From contig DYPS01000004.1 in assembly GCA_020719775.1 (NCBI GenBank), positions 1 through 57,165 of the forward strand: a stretch of 57,165 bases of DNA, in the 5' to 3' direction. Made by a program: the position numbers and the translations under genes. This document shows positions 39,411 to 47,489 of the stretch, one piece after another. The stretch is from Desulfosporosinus sp. Its GTDB lineage: Bacteria; Campylobacterota; Campylobacteria; Campylobacterales; Arcobacteraceae. Below the pieces are notes generated by a model, which worked only from the letters and a program-made list of their open reading frames with translations, had not been told where the DNA came from and made no database searches. Numbering within the stretch: the stretch's first letter is position 1; the number at the start of each line of letters is the position of its first letter.

Positions 39411-39448
39411 ATTGATTAAAAAACATAAGAGAAGTTTAATATTTTACT

Positions 39449-40015
39449 TTAAAAAGAAAACTTATCTTGTGCTATCACATCTATCCCTTTAGAGAGTAAT
39501 GTACTTTTAAATCCTTCACCAATTTGTGACACTATATATTGATTGACACCATAGTGTAAAAAAATATTTGTCAGCTCAATAGTTGGCTTTAAATCTGTAC
39601 CATAAAGAGGATTGTCTAAAAAGAGTTTTTCTTTGATTTTTCCAGTTGCATTAAAAGTAAAAATGCAAATATGTCTATTTTTTGAATTAAGATTTGTATA
39701 GTGAGAGATATCATTAGAACACAATGCGACAATACGATTCCCATTTTGCGATTCTAAAGCTAAAGTATTTCCCATAAGTAATCCCAGAGCTACTTTTTTT
39801 CTTGCACTTTTTATGATTCTTGCAAAAGTTGGTCTTGAGGTCCCCATCTTTTGTGCAGCATCCTCTTGATAGAGTTCTAGTAAATCCATAAGATAGAGTG
39901 CTTCGATCTCTTCACTTAAAAGCGTAATTATTTCGTTTGTCCCATTTTCATTAGGGGAAAAACTTTTACATTTTGGCTTAAAGCTCAATTTTCTTTCATT
40001 TTTTGTTCGTGACAT
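39449..40015 (-). CDS. DUF134-NifX transcriptional regulator
   Basis: This 188-residue protein fuses two domains. The N-terminal DUF134 domain (about 8-86) has a helix-turn-helix in YQEDAAQKMGTSRPTFARII followed by KSARKKVA. The C-terminal part (about 92-186) resembles the NifX/NifB dinitrogenase-cofactor-binding fold (NRIVALCSND, then FLHYGVNQYIVSQIGEG), usually a small-ligand or metal-cluster pocket. Neighbours suggest it controls the divergent cytochrome bd operon: a palindrome covers that promoter's -35, and a weaker match spans its own start codon (autoregulation). A NifX-fold protein is also encoded inside the operon. The ligand is unknown. Confidence 0.82.
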   Translation of the reverse strand: MSRTKNERKLSFKPKCKSFSPNENGTNEIITLLSEEIEALYLMDLLELYQEDAAQKMGTSRPTFARIIKSARKKVALGLLMGNTLALESQNGNRIVALCSNDISHYTNLNSKNRHICIFTFNATGKIKEKLFLDNPLYGTDLKPTIELTNIFLHYGVNQYIVSQIGEGFKSTLLSKGIDVIAQDKFSF

Positions 40016-40022
40016 ATCTTTT
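40013..40022. promoter_or_regulatory. weak second copy of the operator at the regulator start codon
   Basis: GACATATCTT overlaps the first codons of the regulator gene. It matches 8 of 10 bases of the palindrome GACATATGTC at 40074-40083. A repressor bound here could block its own transcription or translation. Confidence 0.35.
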
Positions 40023-40071
40023 ACTTTTAAAATTATTTTTTAAATTTTAGCTAATTTTTATTTAAAAATAC

Positions 40072-40100
40072 TTGACATATGTCCATAATAGTTTTACAAT
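40072..40100 (+). promoter_or_regulatory. consensus promoter of the cytochrome bd operon with overlapping operator
   Basis: TTGACA (40072-40077), a 17-base spacer and TACAAT (40095-40100) make a near-perfect sigma-70 promoter with a start near 40107. The 10-base palindrome GACATATGTC (40074-40083) overlaps the -35, as a repressor site would. A full -35 is unusual in this clade. AAAAGG then leads to the ATG at 40129. Confidence 0.7.
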
Positions 40101-40128
40101 TCAATCATATATTTTAAAAGGTAAAATT

Positions 40129-40350
40129 ATGAATATTATAAAACAAATTTATCTATTTTATTTTGAAGGTTTTAAAAATATGACTATTGGAAAAACACTT
40201 TGGAAAATAGTAGTACTCAAACTTCTTGTAATTTTAGTATTTTTAAAATTTTTCATTCATGATAAAACTTTTAAAAGTGAATATCTATCAACTGAAGCAA
40301 AATCAGATTTTGTTTCAGCAAATCTCATCAAAGGAAAATCAAATGATTGA
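40129..40350 (+). CDS. DUF4492 small membrane protein of the cyd operon
   Basis: This 73-residue protein matches the DUF4492 family found before cydA in Campylobacterota and Bacteroidetes. It has IIKQIYLFYFEGFKNMTIGK, then one membrane helix (about 27-43, IVVLKLLVILVFLKFF) and a polar tail. A role in assembly or stability of cytochrome bd is likely but not proven. The ATG at 40129 has AAAAGG 7 bases before it. The last 8 bases overlap the start of cydA, so the two are translationally coupled. Confidence 0.85.
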   Translation: MNIIKQIYLFYFEGFKNMTIGKTLWKIVVLKLLVILVFLKFFIHDKTFKSEYLSTEAKSDFVSANLIKGKSND

Positions 40351-41872
40351 AGAAACACTTGTTGATTGGAGTAGAGCTCAATTTGCCCTCACCGCACTCT
40401 ACCACTTTTTATTTATCCCACTCACTTTAGGGCTTGGCTTTATTGTTGCTATTATGGAGAGTATCTATGTCAAAACTGGTGATCCAATGTGGAAAAAAAT
40501 CACAAAATTCTGGATGACCCTTTTTGCTATCAATTTTGCGATTGGTGTAGCGACTGGGATTATTATGGAGTTTGAGTTTGGTACAAATTGGGCAAATTAT
40601 AGTTGGTTTGTTGGGGATATTTTTGGAGCACCTTTAGCAATTGAGGGGATGATGGCATTTTTTATGGAGAGTACCTTTTTTGCTGTGATGTTTTTTGGTT
40701 GGGATAAAGTCACAAAAGGATTTCATCTCCTCTCCACTTGGCTAGTAGCGATTGGTTCAAACCTCTCAGCTCTTTGGATTTTGGTCGCAAATGGTTGGAT
40801 GCAATATCCTGTTGGGATGGAGTTTAATCCTGATACTGTACGAAATGAGATGGCAAATTTTTGGGATGTTATCCTTTCGCCTGTAGCTATTAGTAAGTTT
40901 TTACATACAGTTGGAAGTGGTTATGTTATTGGATCGCTTTTTGTAATAGGGATAAGTAGTTGGTTTTTACTGAAAAAGAAAGATGTTGTTTTTGCTAAAA
41001 AATCGATTATTATTGGGGCTACTTTTGGACTTATCACTTCCATTTTTCTTATTCTTAGTGGTGATGAATCAGCACATCAAGTTGCTCTAAAACAACCTGT
41101 AAAATTAGCTGCTATGGAGGGTCTTTATGAGGGAAAAACAGAAGCTGAAATTGTAGGGATTGGTATTTTAAATCCAAAGAAAACTTTGGATAATAGTGAA
41201 GAGTCTTTTCTTTTTGAGCTTAAAGCTCCATATGCCCTTTCGCTCCTTGGATACCATGATATCCATGCTTTTGTCCCTGGGCTTCAAGATTTAGTGTATG
41301 GAAATAGTGAATATAATATTATGAGTGCAGATGAAAAAATAGCAAAAGGAAAAATTGCTTTAGAGGCATTTAGTGCTTATAAAGAGGCAAAAAAAGTCGG
41401 GGATATTGAGGTTGCTGAGTTGGCAAAAACAACTCTTGAAGCAAATATGGCTTATTTTGGATATGGGTATTTAGAAAAACCACAAGATATTGTTCCACCA
41501 ATTGGCTTAACATTTTATAGTTTCCATATTATGGTCCTTTTAGGGAGTTGGTTTACATTTCTTTTTGCTATTGTCCTTTATTTTGCAATAAAAAAAGATA
41601 TTGCAAACTATCCACTCCTTCTCAAAGCTTCCCTCTGGTCAATTCCACTTGGCTATATCGCAGCTGAGGCTGGCTGGATAGTAGCTGAAGTTGGAAGACA
41701 ACCTTGGGCAATACAAGATTTGATGCCTGTTGGAGTAGCAGTTACTCATATCTCAAGCACCAATGTAATGATAAGTTTTATCTTGTTTGCAGTTCTTTTT
41801 ACTGCACTTTTAATTGCGGAGATAAAAATTATGACAAAACAAATAAGTCTTGGCTTTGAAGGGGGACACTAA
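40343..41872 (+). CDS. cydA: cytochrome bd oxidase subunit I
   Basis: CydA carries the three hemes and the quinol site of the high-affinity terminal oxidase. The protein of about 509 residues starts at the ATG at 40343; this gives the standard opening WSRAQFALTALYHFLFIPL with H21 as a heme ligand. KFLHTVGSGYVIGS contains another heme histidine, and KLAAMEGLYEG leads into the Q-loop region. GRQPWAIQDLMP is the family signature in the C-terminal half. AAAGGA lies before the start. It could be called cioA if cyanide resistant, which cannot be read from sequence. Confidence 0.95.
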   Translation: MIEETLVDWSRAQFALTALYHFLFIPLTLGLGFIVAIMESIYVKTGDPMWKKITKFWMTLFAINFAIGVATGIIMEFEFGTNWANYSWFVGDIFGAPLAIEGMMAFFMESTFFAVMFFGWDKVTKGFHLLSTWLVAIGSNLSALWILVANGWMQYPVGMEFNPDTVRNEMANFWDVILSPVAISKFLHTVGSGYVIGSLFVIGISSWFLLKKKDVVFAKKSIIIGATFGLITSIFLILSGDESAHQVALKQPVKLAAMEGLYEGKTEAEIVGIGILNPKKTLDNSEESFLFELKAPYALSLLGYHDIHAFVPGLQDLVYGNSEYNIMSADEKIAKGKIALEAFSAYKEAKKVGDIEVAELAKTTLEANMAYFGYGYLEKPQDIVPPIGLTFYSFHIMVLLGSWFTFLFAIVLYFAIKKDIANYPLLLKASLWSIPLGYIAAEAGWIVAEVGRQPWAIQDLMPVGVAVTHISSTNVMISFILFAVLFTALLIAEIKIMTKQISLGFEGGH

Positions 41873-41873
41873 G

Positions 41874-43004
41874 ATGTTTGAAAATTTAACACTTTTACAA
41901 TTACAACAATACTGGTGGATTATCATCTCCTTATTAGGTGGACTTTTTGTATTCATGATGTTTGTACAAGGGGGGCAAACTTTGTTTCGCTCCTTAGCAA
42001 GAGATGAAATTGAAAAAACTATGCTTATTAACAGCATAGGGAGAAAATGGGAGCTAGGATTTACCACTTTAGTCCTTTTTGGTGGAGCTTTATTTGCAGC
42101 TTTCCCTCTTTTTTACAGTACAAGTTTTGGTGGAGCTTATTGGGTTTGGATGGCTATTTTATTTTGTTTTATTATTCAAGCGGTGAGTTATGAGTATAGA
42201 ACCAAGCCAAACAATTTTTTAGGGCAAAAAACTTATGAGTTTTTTTTAGAGATAAACGGGAATGTTGGAGTGTTTTTATTAGGGGTTGCAATAAGTACTT
42301 TTTTTACTGGAAGTGAATTTTTTGTAGATGAGAGAAATTTCTCTTACTGGAAAAATGAACTTCGAGGATTAGAAGCACTTACAAATCCATTTAATCTTTT
42401 TCTTGGATTTTCGTTAGTATTTTTATCAAAAATTTTAGGAGCGATGTATTTTATCAACAATATCGACCATAAAGAGATACAAAACAAGGCAGTTGATTCT
42501 ATAAAAATCAATATGGTTTTATTTTTAGTTTTTTTCTTTGGATTTTTAGGATGGATTTTCACAAAAAATGGATTTAAAGTTGATGCAATGGGTGTTATTT
42601 CGATTGTTCCTTTAAAATATATCCAAAATTTTATCGATATGCCAATTGTTTTTGGGATGTTTATTGTAGGTGTTGGGATGGTTATTGTGGCAGTCTATAG
42701 AACAATTGAGCAAGAGAAAACTTGTTGTATTAAAACAGGAGGCGTTGGTGTTGTTAGCACTGTTATGGCACTTCTCTTATCAGTTGGGCTTAATAACACC
42801 CCATTTTATCCATCTACTTATGATTTGCAAAGTAGTTTAACAATTATGAATAGTTCAGGAAGTCACTACACTTTAGTCACTATGAGTTATGCATCACTCC
42901 TTGTACCATTTGTGTTAGGATATATTGTTTATGCTTGGAGAGCAATGGATAAGGTGAAGATTACAAAAGAGGAGATGAGTGCAACTGATGCTCATCATTA
43001 CTAA
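41874..43004 (+). CDS. cydB: cytochrome bd oxidase subunit II
   Basis: CydB stabilises the heme subunit in the membrane. The protein of about 376 residues starts at the ATG at 41874, one base after the cydA stop, with GGGGGA upstream. It opens LQLQQYWWIIISLLGGLFVFM and has about eight or nine membrane helices, with WELGFTTLVLFGGALFAAFPLFYS in two parts as the conserved core and SHYTLVTMSYASLLVPFVLGYI at the end. Length and order fit the family. A 33-residue membrane protein follows after 14 bases. Confidence 0.94.
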   Translation: MFENLTLLQLQQYWWIIISLLGGLFVFMMFVQGGQTLFRSLARDEIEKTMLINSIGRKWELGFTTLVLFGGALFAAFPLFYSTSFGGAYWVWMAILFCFIIQAVSYEYRTKPNNFLGQKTYEFFLEINGNVGVFLLGVAISTFFTGSEFFVDERNFSYWKNELRGLEALTNPFNLFLGFSLVFLSKILGAMYFINNIDHKEIQNKAVDSIKINMVLFLVFFFGFLGWIFTKNGFKVDAMGVISIVPLKYIQNFIDMPIVFGMFIVGVGMVIVAVYRTIEQEKTCCIKTGGVGVVSTVMALLLSVGLNNTPFYPSTYDLQSSLTIMNSSGSHYTLVTMSYASLLVPFVLGYIVYAWRAMDKVKITKEEMSATDAHHY

Positions 43005-43018
43005 GAAAGGAGGAGTAT

Positions 43019-43120
43019 ATGGAATATGTTGAATCATTAGCTTGGCTAACATTATGGCCAATAGTTTTATATTTTGGATATAAATTTTCGATTAAAAATA
43101 GCTTACAAAAGGAGATATAA
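43019..43120 (+). CDS. 33-residue one-helix membrane protein after cydB (CydX-like in role)
   Basis: A short frame begins at ATG 43019 with AAAGGAGG ideally placed upstream and ends with TAA at 43118-43120. The product MEYVESLAWLTLWPIVLYFG plus a basic tail (YKFSIKNSLQKEI) has one helix of about 17 residues and is amphipathic at its end. Its TAA overlaps the ATG of the next gene (TAATG). Small helix subunits such as CydX (about 37 residues in E. coli) bind CydA/CydB. This one is not clearly homologous by eye, so the comparison is of position, size and topology. Confidence 0.65.
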   Translation: MEYVESLAWLTLWPIVLYFGYKFSIKNSLQKEI

Positions 43121-43530
43121 TGATAGCGATACCACTTAAAATGGAAAAAGAAAGTTCAGCTGTTTCCCCACTTTTTGGGAAAGCAAAATATTTTGCGATA
43201 GTAGATAAAGGGGAAGTTAAGATTTTAAAAAATCTTTGTCATGGGGGAAATCAAGTTGCTATGTGGCTTCATTCGTTGGGAGTAGAAAAACTTATTCTTT
43301 CTCATATGGGTGCAAATCCATTTGAAAAGCTTACAAGCTTTGGGATTGAAATTTACTTTGCAGGAGAAGAGAGAATTGTATTAAAAGATGTTCTTTTGGC
43401 TTATGCCGATGGGGATTTAGTAATGGTAAGCAAAGAAAATTTTGATACTATTTTTCCTCCACATGATCATTCACATGGAGAGGGTCACCATCATAATCAT
43501 GGAGATGATACACACCACACATGTTGTTAA
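43120..43530 (+). CDS. NifX-fold protein with His/Cys-rich metal-binding tail
   Basis: This 136-residue protein has a dinitrogenase iron-molybdenum cofactor biosynthesis (NifX/NifB-like) domain, with ESSAVSPLFGKAKYFAIVD and LCHGGNQVAM (C40), followed by a tail (about 111-136) containing ten histidines, three aspartates and a final Cys-Cys. The tail should bind metal such as iron, nickel, zinc or copper. There are no nif genes. It is the fifth gene of the cyd operon, and its start overlaps the stop of the 33-residue gene. The same fold is fused to the DNA-binding domain of the divergent regulator, so both may sense or carry the same ligand. Confidence 0.85.
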   Translation: MIAIPLKMEKESSAVSPLFGKAKYFAIVDKGEVKILKNLCHGGNQVAMWLHSLGVEKLILSHMGANPFEKLTSFGIEIYFAGEERIVLKDVLLAYADGDLVMVSKENFDTIFPPHDHSHGEGHHHNHGDDTHHTCC

Positions 43531-43595
43531 GAAGAGAGATATTTAATCTTCTCACTTATAAATAATTACCATTTTACAAAATAAAGGAAATAAAA

Positions 43596-43991
43596 ATGAA
43601 ACAAATGCTTTTTAAAGAAAAATATCCAATCTATGTGATTGAAATCGCTAAAAATGAAACAACTATGAATTCTATTGATGCTATTATTGAGTTTTTAAAG
43701 AACAAAATTGATAATCACCCAATAGCAAAATTTATCGCTATTTTTGATCATATGAGTCATACAAAATCGTTTGAAGATGGTGTGATTGTTGATGGTTTAG
43801 TTGATGCTAAAAATCTTATCTTTTGTTTTGGAAAAGAGATTCCTACAAGTAAAATTTTAGCAGTTCGACCGCGAAGTATTGGTGTTTGTGAGTTTCAAGA
43901 TCATTTCGAACTCAATTTACTTGAAGTTCCAAACGAAAATCTTCATATACTTACAGAGTCTTGGATAAAAGAGATAGTAAATAAAAAATAA
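43596..43991 (+). CDS. conserved-looking protein of unknown family after the cyd operon
   Basis: This 131-residue soluble protein has no family I can name. It has a mixed alpha/beta pattern, starts KEKYPIYVIEIAKNETT, and has a central DHMSHTKSFEDGVI with two histidines, VDAKNLIFCFGKE with a single Cys, and VRPRSIGVCEFQDHF with a second Cys. No signal peptide or helix is seen. AAAGGA precedes the ATG, 65 bases after the NifX gene, so it may belong to the same transcription unit. Its association with oxidase or metal handling is only positional. Confidence 0.65.
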   Translation: MKQMLFKEKYPIYVIEIAKNETTMNSIDAIIEFLKNKIDNHPIAKFIAIFDHMSHTKSFEDGVIVDGLVDAKNLIFCFGKEIPTSKILAVRPRSIGVCEFQDHFELNLLEVPNENLHILTESWIKEIVNKK

Positions 43992-44081
43992 TATTTGAAG
44001 TGGTGACAGATATTTTATTGGCAACCTAAATAGAATTTAATTATGATAGTATGAGAAACTATTTTAACTAAAGGGTTTCTT

Positions 44082-45908
44082 GTGCCAGTTTTATCTGATT
44101 CAGTTGTTTTTCTTGCCTTTCTCATTGGTATTATAAGTGCTGCTTCCCTTCCTCTTGGGGCATTAACCTCTTTTTTTTGGAAACCAGATCAAAGAATTAT
44201 TGCAGCACTTATGGCATTTGGAGCTGGTTCTTTATTGGCAGCACTCACATTGGATCTTGTAGCTTCAGCTCTTAAGAATGGACATTTTATCTCATTGGCA
44301 GTTGGTAGTATCATTGGTGGTATATTATTTATTTTTCTTGATAATGTAGTTAACAATATTGGTGGATACAAAAGAAAATTTGCAACGGCAATTTATCATA
44401 GAAATATTCAAAATAGAAAAAAGCTTCAAGATACTCTATGGCACCTAGGAAGAGTGGAGTTGTTTCATGATTTAAATGATCAAGATATAGTATATTTGTC
44501 TCAAAATATTGAAAATAGATTTTATGCAAAAGGGAGTAAAATATTTTTAATAGGGGAGATTACGGATGAACTATTTATTATTCAAAAAGGTTCGGTGGAA
44601 CTTAAAAATGAGTTTAAAAAAGAGATACTTGTAGCCAATGATGGATTTGGTAAAGCCTCTTTATTTAGTGGTTTGGCCCATGTTTTTAATGCTACTGCAA
44701 TAGAAGATTGTTTTATAAGTATTATTCCTAAAAAAACACTTGAAAGTTTTTTATTGATCTCTGATAGCTTTAAAGAACATACTAAACAATGGCTTGCAAG
44801 TGAAGAGATGAAAAGCTATTTGAAAAATGATCAAAATTTTGATGATCTTACTATTGAAAAATGGCATGAGGCATTAGAGGAAAGTTTTAGCAAAGAATGT
44901 ATATTACCAGATGTTGTAACAAGAGATAATAGTAAAGAAAAATTTTTTGAAATTGGTTCACAGATTAATCGAATTTCATGGCTTGAGGAGCTTGATGCCG
45001 ATGATATAGAAGATTTTGTAGAAGTTTTGACTTATAAAACATATAAAAAGGATTCCTATCTTTATACACAAGGAGAACCAGCTCAGTATCTTTATATTAT
45101 CGATCAAGGTGAAGTTATTATTTGCGATGAAAATGATACAAACTATCGTTATTTACAAACAAGAAAAGATGCTTTAGGTAATCTCTCTTTTATCTGTGGA
45201 CTTCGCCATACTACTAGTGCGAAAGCTGAGTCAGATGTTGGAGTTTGGATATTAAGAAGAGAATCTTTGACTAAATTGATAGAGAAAAATCACAATTTTA
45301 AACTAAAGATTCAATTTTTTTTACAAAGCAATACACTCAATGGGTATCTTCAAAAAAGATATAGCTTAAATCAAGGAACAATTCTTTCTTGGATTGATAA
45401 AGCAATGAATAATTTAAAAGCAGAGAAACTTCCACCAAGCTTACTTGAACTTGGTATAGAATCATCAAATGCTCATGGTGCATCATTTGCAATTTGGCTT
45501 GGAATATTACTTGATGGGATACCAGAATCACTCATAATTGGTGCTAATATGATTCATAGCACCATTAGCTTATCTCTTGTTGCAGGACTTTTTTTATCAA
45601 ATTATCCAGAAGCTCTTTCTAGTTCTCGAGGAATGAGAGATGAAAATTTATCACGATGGAGAATTTTTATTATGTGGAGTTCAATTATGATTTTCACTGG
45701 AGTTGGGGCAGCTCTTGGAAATATCTTTATGCAAAATGCTGAAGCACATTGGTTCGCTTTTTTAGAAGGTCTTGCAGCTGGTGCTATGTTGACGATGATA
45801 GCACAAACTATGTTACCAGAAGCCTATATTAAAGGAGGTTCCATTACTGGATTAGCTACTTTAATGGGATTTTTAGTAACGATATCACTTAAAACAATTG
45901 AAAACTAA
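44082..45908 (+). CDS. ZIP-like membrane protein interrupted by two cNMP-binding-type domains
   Basis: This 608-residue protein starts with three membrane helices (about 5-30, 38-63, 71-91), has two cyclic nucleotide-binding-type beta barrels (about 119-235 and 297-412), then a C-terminal membrane block (about 465-605). Helices IWLGILLDGIPESLIIGA and FLSNYPEALSSS, and the final GAMLTMIAQTMLPEA, follow the ZIP/GufA metal-transporter pattern. The usual metal-ligand histidines of HNxPEG are Asp (478) and Ser (507). The phosphate-binding arginine of cNMP domains is missing in both barrels (FNATA and TTSAKA). It may be a regulated transporter or a sensor. The start is a GTG after AAAGGG. Confidence 0.75.
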   Translation: MPVLSDSVVFLAFLIGIISAASLPLGALTSFFWKPDQRIIAALMAFGAGSLLAALTLDLVASALKNGHFISLAVGSIIGGILFIFLDNVVNNIGGYKRKFATAIYHRNIQNRKKLQDTLWHLGRVELFHDLNDQDIVYLSQNIENRFYAKGSKIFLIGEITDELFIIQKGSVELKNEFKKEILVANDGFGKASLFSGLAHVFNATAIEDCFISIIPKKTLESFLLISDSFKEHTKQWLASEEMKSYLKNDQNFDDLTIEKWHEALEESFSKECILPDVVTRDNSKEKFFEIGSQINRISWLEELDADDIEDFVEVLTYKTYKKDSYLYTQGEPAQYLYIIDQGEVIICDENDTNYRYLQTRKDALGNLSFICGLRHTTSAKAESDVGVWILRRESLTKLIEKNHNFKLKIQFFLQSNTLNGYLQKRYSLNQGTILSWIDKAMNNLKAEKLPPSLLELGIESSNAHGASFAIWLGILLDGIPESLIIGANMIHSTISLSLVAGLFLSNYPEALSSSRGMRDENLSRWRIFIMWSSIMIFTGVGAALGNIFMQNAEAHWFAFLEGLAAGAMLTMIAQTMLPEAYIKGGSITGLATLMGFLVTISLKTIEN

Positions 45909-45981
45909 TTATTTATAACGATAGTAAATAAATTAATTATCACTATAAATAATTTAGAGAATATTATATAAGATTAAAAGT

Positions 45982-46749
45982 TTATCTAATAAAAAACCAA
46001 AAAGTTAAACCAATAATGATTCTATATACTCCAAATGCGACAAATGTATGAGTTGTGAGAAATTTCATCATTGCCTTGACGGTCACAAGAGCAACAATAA
46101 ATGCTGTAATAAAACCTATTGCCAATAGTGAATAATCATCAATTATCATCTCACTTCTATTTTTGTACAAATCATAAAAAGTAGCTACAAACATAGTTGG
46201 AATGGCAAGTAAAAATGAAAACTCAGCAGCACTTTTACGGCTAAGACCAGCGAATAATCCACCAATCATAGTTGCTCCACTTCTACTTGTTCCAGGAACC
46301 ATGGAAAAGCTTTGAAATAATCCAATAGTAAGTGCCTCTTTGATACTCAAATCATCAATAGTTTTATCTTTACTATCATCATGATTTCTCCTAAAGTATT
46401 CGATAATCAAAAAGATAATTCCACCAATAACAAGCATAATAGCAACCGTTTCTATCCCAAAAAGTGCTTTAATGGTTTTGTAAAACAAAAATCCAAAAAT
46501 AGCAGTTGGTAAAAAAGCGAGGATTATTTTTACCCAAAGCATTTTGTCTACTAAAAGTCGTTTCACAAATAAAAATAAAACCGCCAAAATACTTCCAAGT
46601 TGGATAGCAACTTCAAAAGTTTTATGTGCATTTGTTTGTTCTATCCCTAAAAGATGGGAAGCCATGATAAGATGTCCTGTACTTGAAATAGGTAAAAATT
46701 CTGTCAAACCCTCTAGTGTTCCTAAAATTATTGCATCAAATATTGTCAT
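45982..46749 (-). CDS. uppP: undecaprenyl-diphosphatase
   Basis: UppP (BacA) recycles the undecaprenyl lipid carrier of cell wall synthesis by removing a phosphate. The 255 residues are a polytopic membrane protein with the two catalytic motifs: LEGLTEFLPISSTGHLIM near the N-terminus and VPGTSRSGATMIGGL near 154. About seven or eight helices are visible. AAAGGAAA precedes the ATG. mqnA lies just upstream on the same strand (6 bases). Confidence 0.96.
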   Translation of the reverse strand: MTIFDAIILGTLEGLTEFLPISSTGHLIMASHLLGIEQTNAHKTFEVAIQLGSILAVLFLFVKRLLVDKMLWVKIILAFLPTAIFGFLFYKTIKALFGIETVAIMLVIGGIIFLIIEYFRRNHDDSKDKTIDDLSIKEALTIGLFQSFSMVPGTSRSGATMIGGLFAGLSRKSAAEFSFLLAIPTMFVATFYDLYKNRSEMIIDDYSLLAIGFITAFIVALVTVKAMMKFLTTHTFVAFGVYRIIIGLTFWFFIR

Positions 46750-46755
46750 AAATTT

Positions 46756-47418
46756 TTATTTTCCTTTCTTGTGTGCTAATGTAAAAAATTTTTTGAGAGC
46801 CATTTTTTCTTTACTATTTATTTTATAACTTATTTTTGTGAGATAGTGTTTGATTTCATTTTTACTAAGCCCACTTCGTTTAGAATAAATATCAAGGGTG
46901 TATTGTGGGATATAAATTTTTGTATTTACAAACTTTTTTGAAAGTTTTTCTAGGTTTTTTTGATGTTTGTTGAAACATAGCCTTGCAAAAACAAAAGGGA
47001 GCTTGTATTTTTCATTCCAAATTTTTGCTAAATCTTGAAAATTTCTATTTTCTCCATAATAATAATAATGTAATGCTTTGTCACCGATTAAAATTTCTCC
47101 ATTGAGTTCTAAAATTTTAGCTAAAGCATTAGAAGTATCTGATTGATAATCCTTTTTATATGATTCATATCCTATTGAAAGAACAGACAAAACCTCCCCT
47201 TTTGCTACTATTCCAGCATCTAAGCATTTAGAATTTTTAGAAGTAATAGATGAGATGAATGCTGCATCAATTCTTCTATTTTTAAATTGTTTATTGATAG
47301 CTGATGGGTATGATTTCTTATAATTAATAATTTGTTTTATTTGAGTTGATTGGATATTTTTTTTTAAAAATATGTAAAATGGTAAAAGATTGATAAAATC
47401 AATTTTAGCAAATATCAT
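46756..47418 (-). CDS. mqnA: chorismate dehydratase
   Basis: MqnA dehydrates chorismate to 3-enolpyruvylbenzoate, the first step of the futalosine pathway to menaquinone used by Campylobacterota. The 220 residues begin FAKIDFINLLPFYIFL and contain RRIDAAFISSITS, LIGDKALHYYYY and FVFARLCFN, the binding-protein-like fold of MqnA/MqnD. It matches MqnA better than MqnD by the opening. GAGG lies before the ATG. Other mqn genes are absent from the window. Confidence 0.88.
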   Translation of the reverse strand: MIFAKIDFINLLPFYIFLKKNIQSTQIKQIINYKKSYPSAINKQFKNRRIDAAFISSITSKNSKCLDAGIVAKGEVLSVLSIGYESYKKDYQSDTSNALAKILELNGEILIGDKALHYYYYGENRNFQDLAKIWNEKYKLPFVFARLCFNKHQKNLEKLSKKFVNTKIYIPQYTLDIYSKRSGLSKNEIKHYLTKISYKINSKEKMALKKFFTLAHKKGK

Positions 47419-47452
47419 AAAGAATAGCCTCTTAATTTTTATAGTGAATTGG

Positions 47453-47458
47453 TATAAT
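47453..47458 (+). promoter_or_regulatory. extended -10 promoter for moaD-moaE
   Basis: TGG followed by TATAAT forms an extended -10; a transcript would start near 47465 and leave a 25-base leader with GAAAAGG before the moaD ATG. It lies between the divergent mqnA and moaD. Confidence 0.6.
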
Positions 47459-47489
47459 AGCTAACTATGAATAAGAAAAGGTATAAAGA

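Noticed and set aside
43120-43530. Nitrogen fixation role for the NifX-fold gene
   Set aside because: No nitrogenase or nif assembly genes are present, and the gene is locked into the cyd operon.
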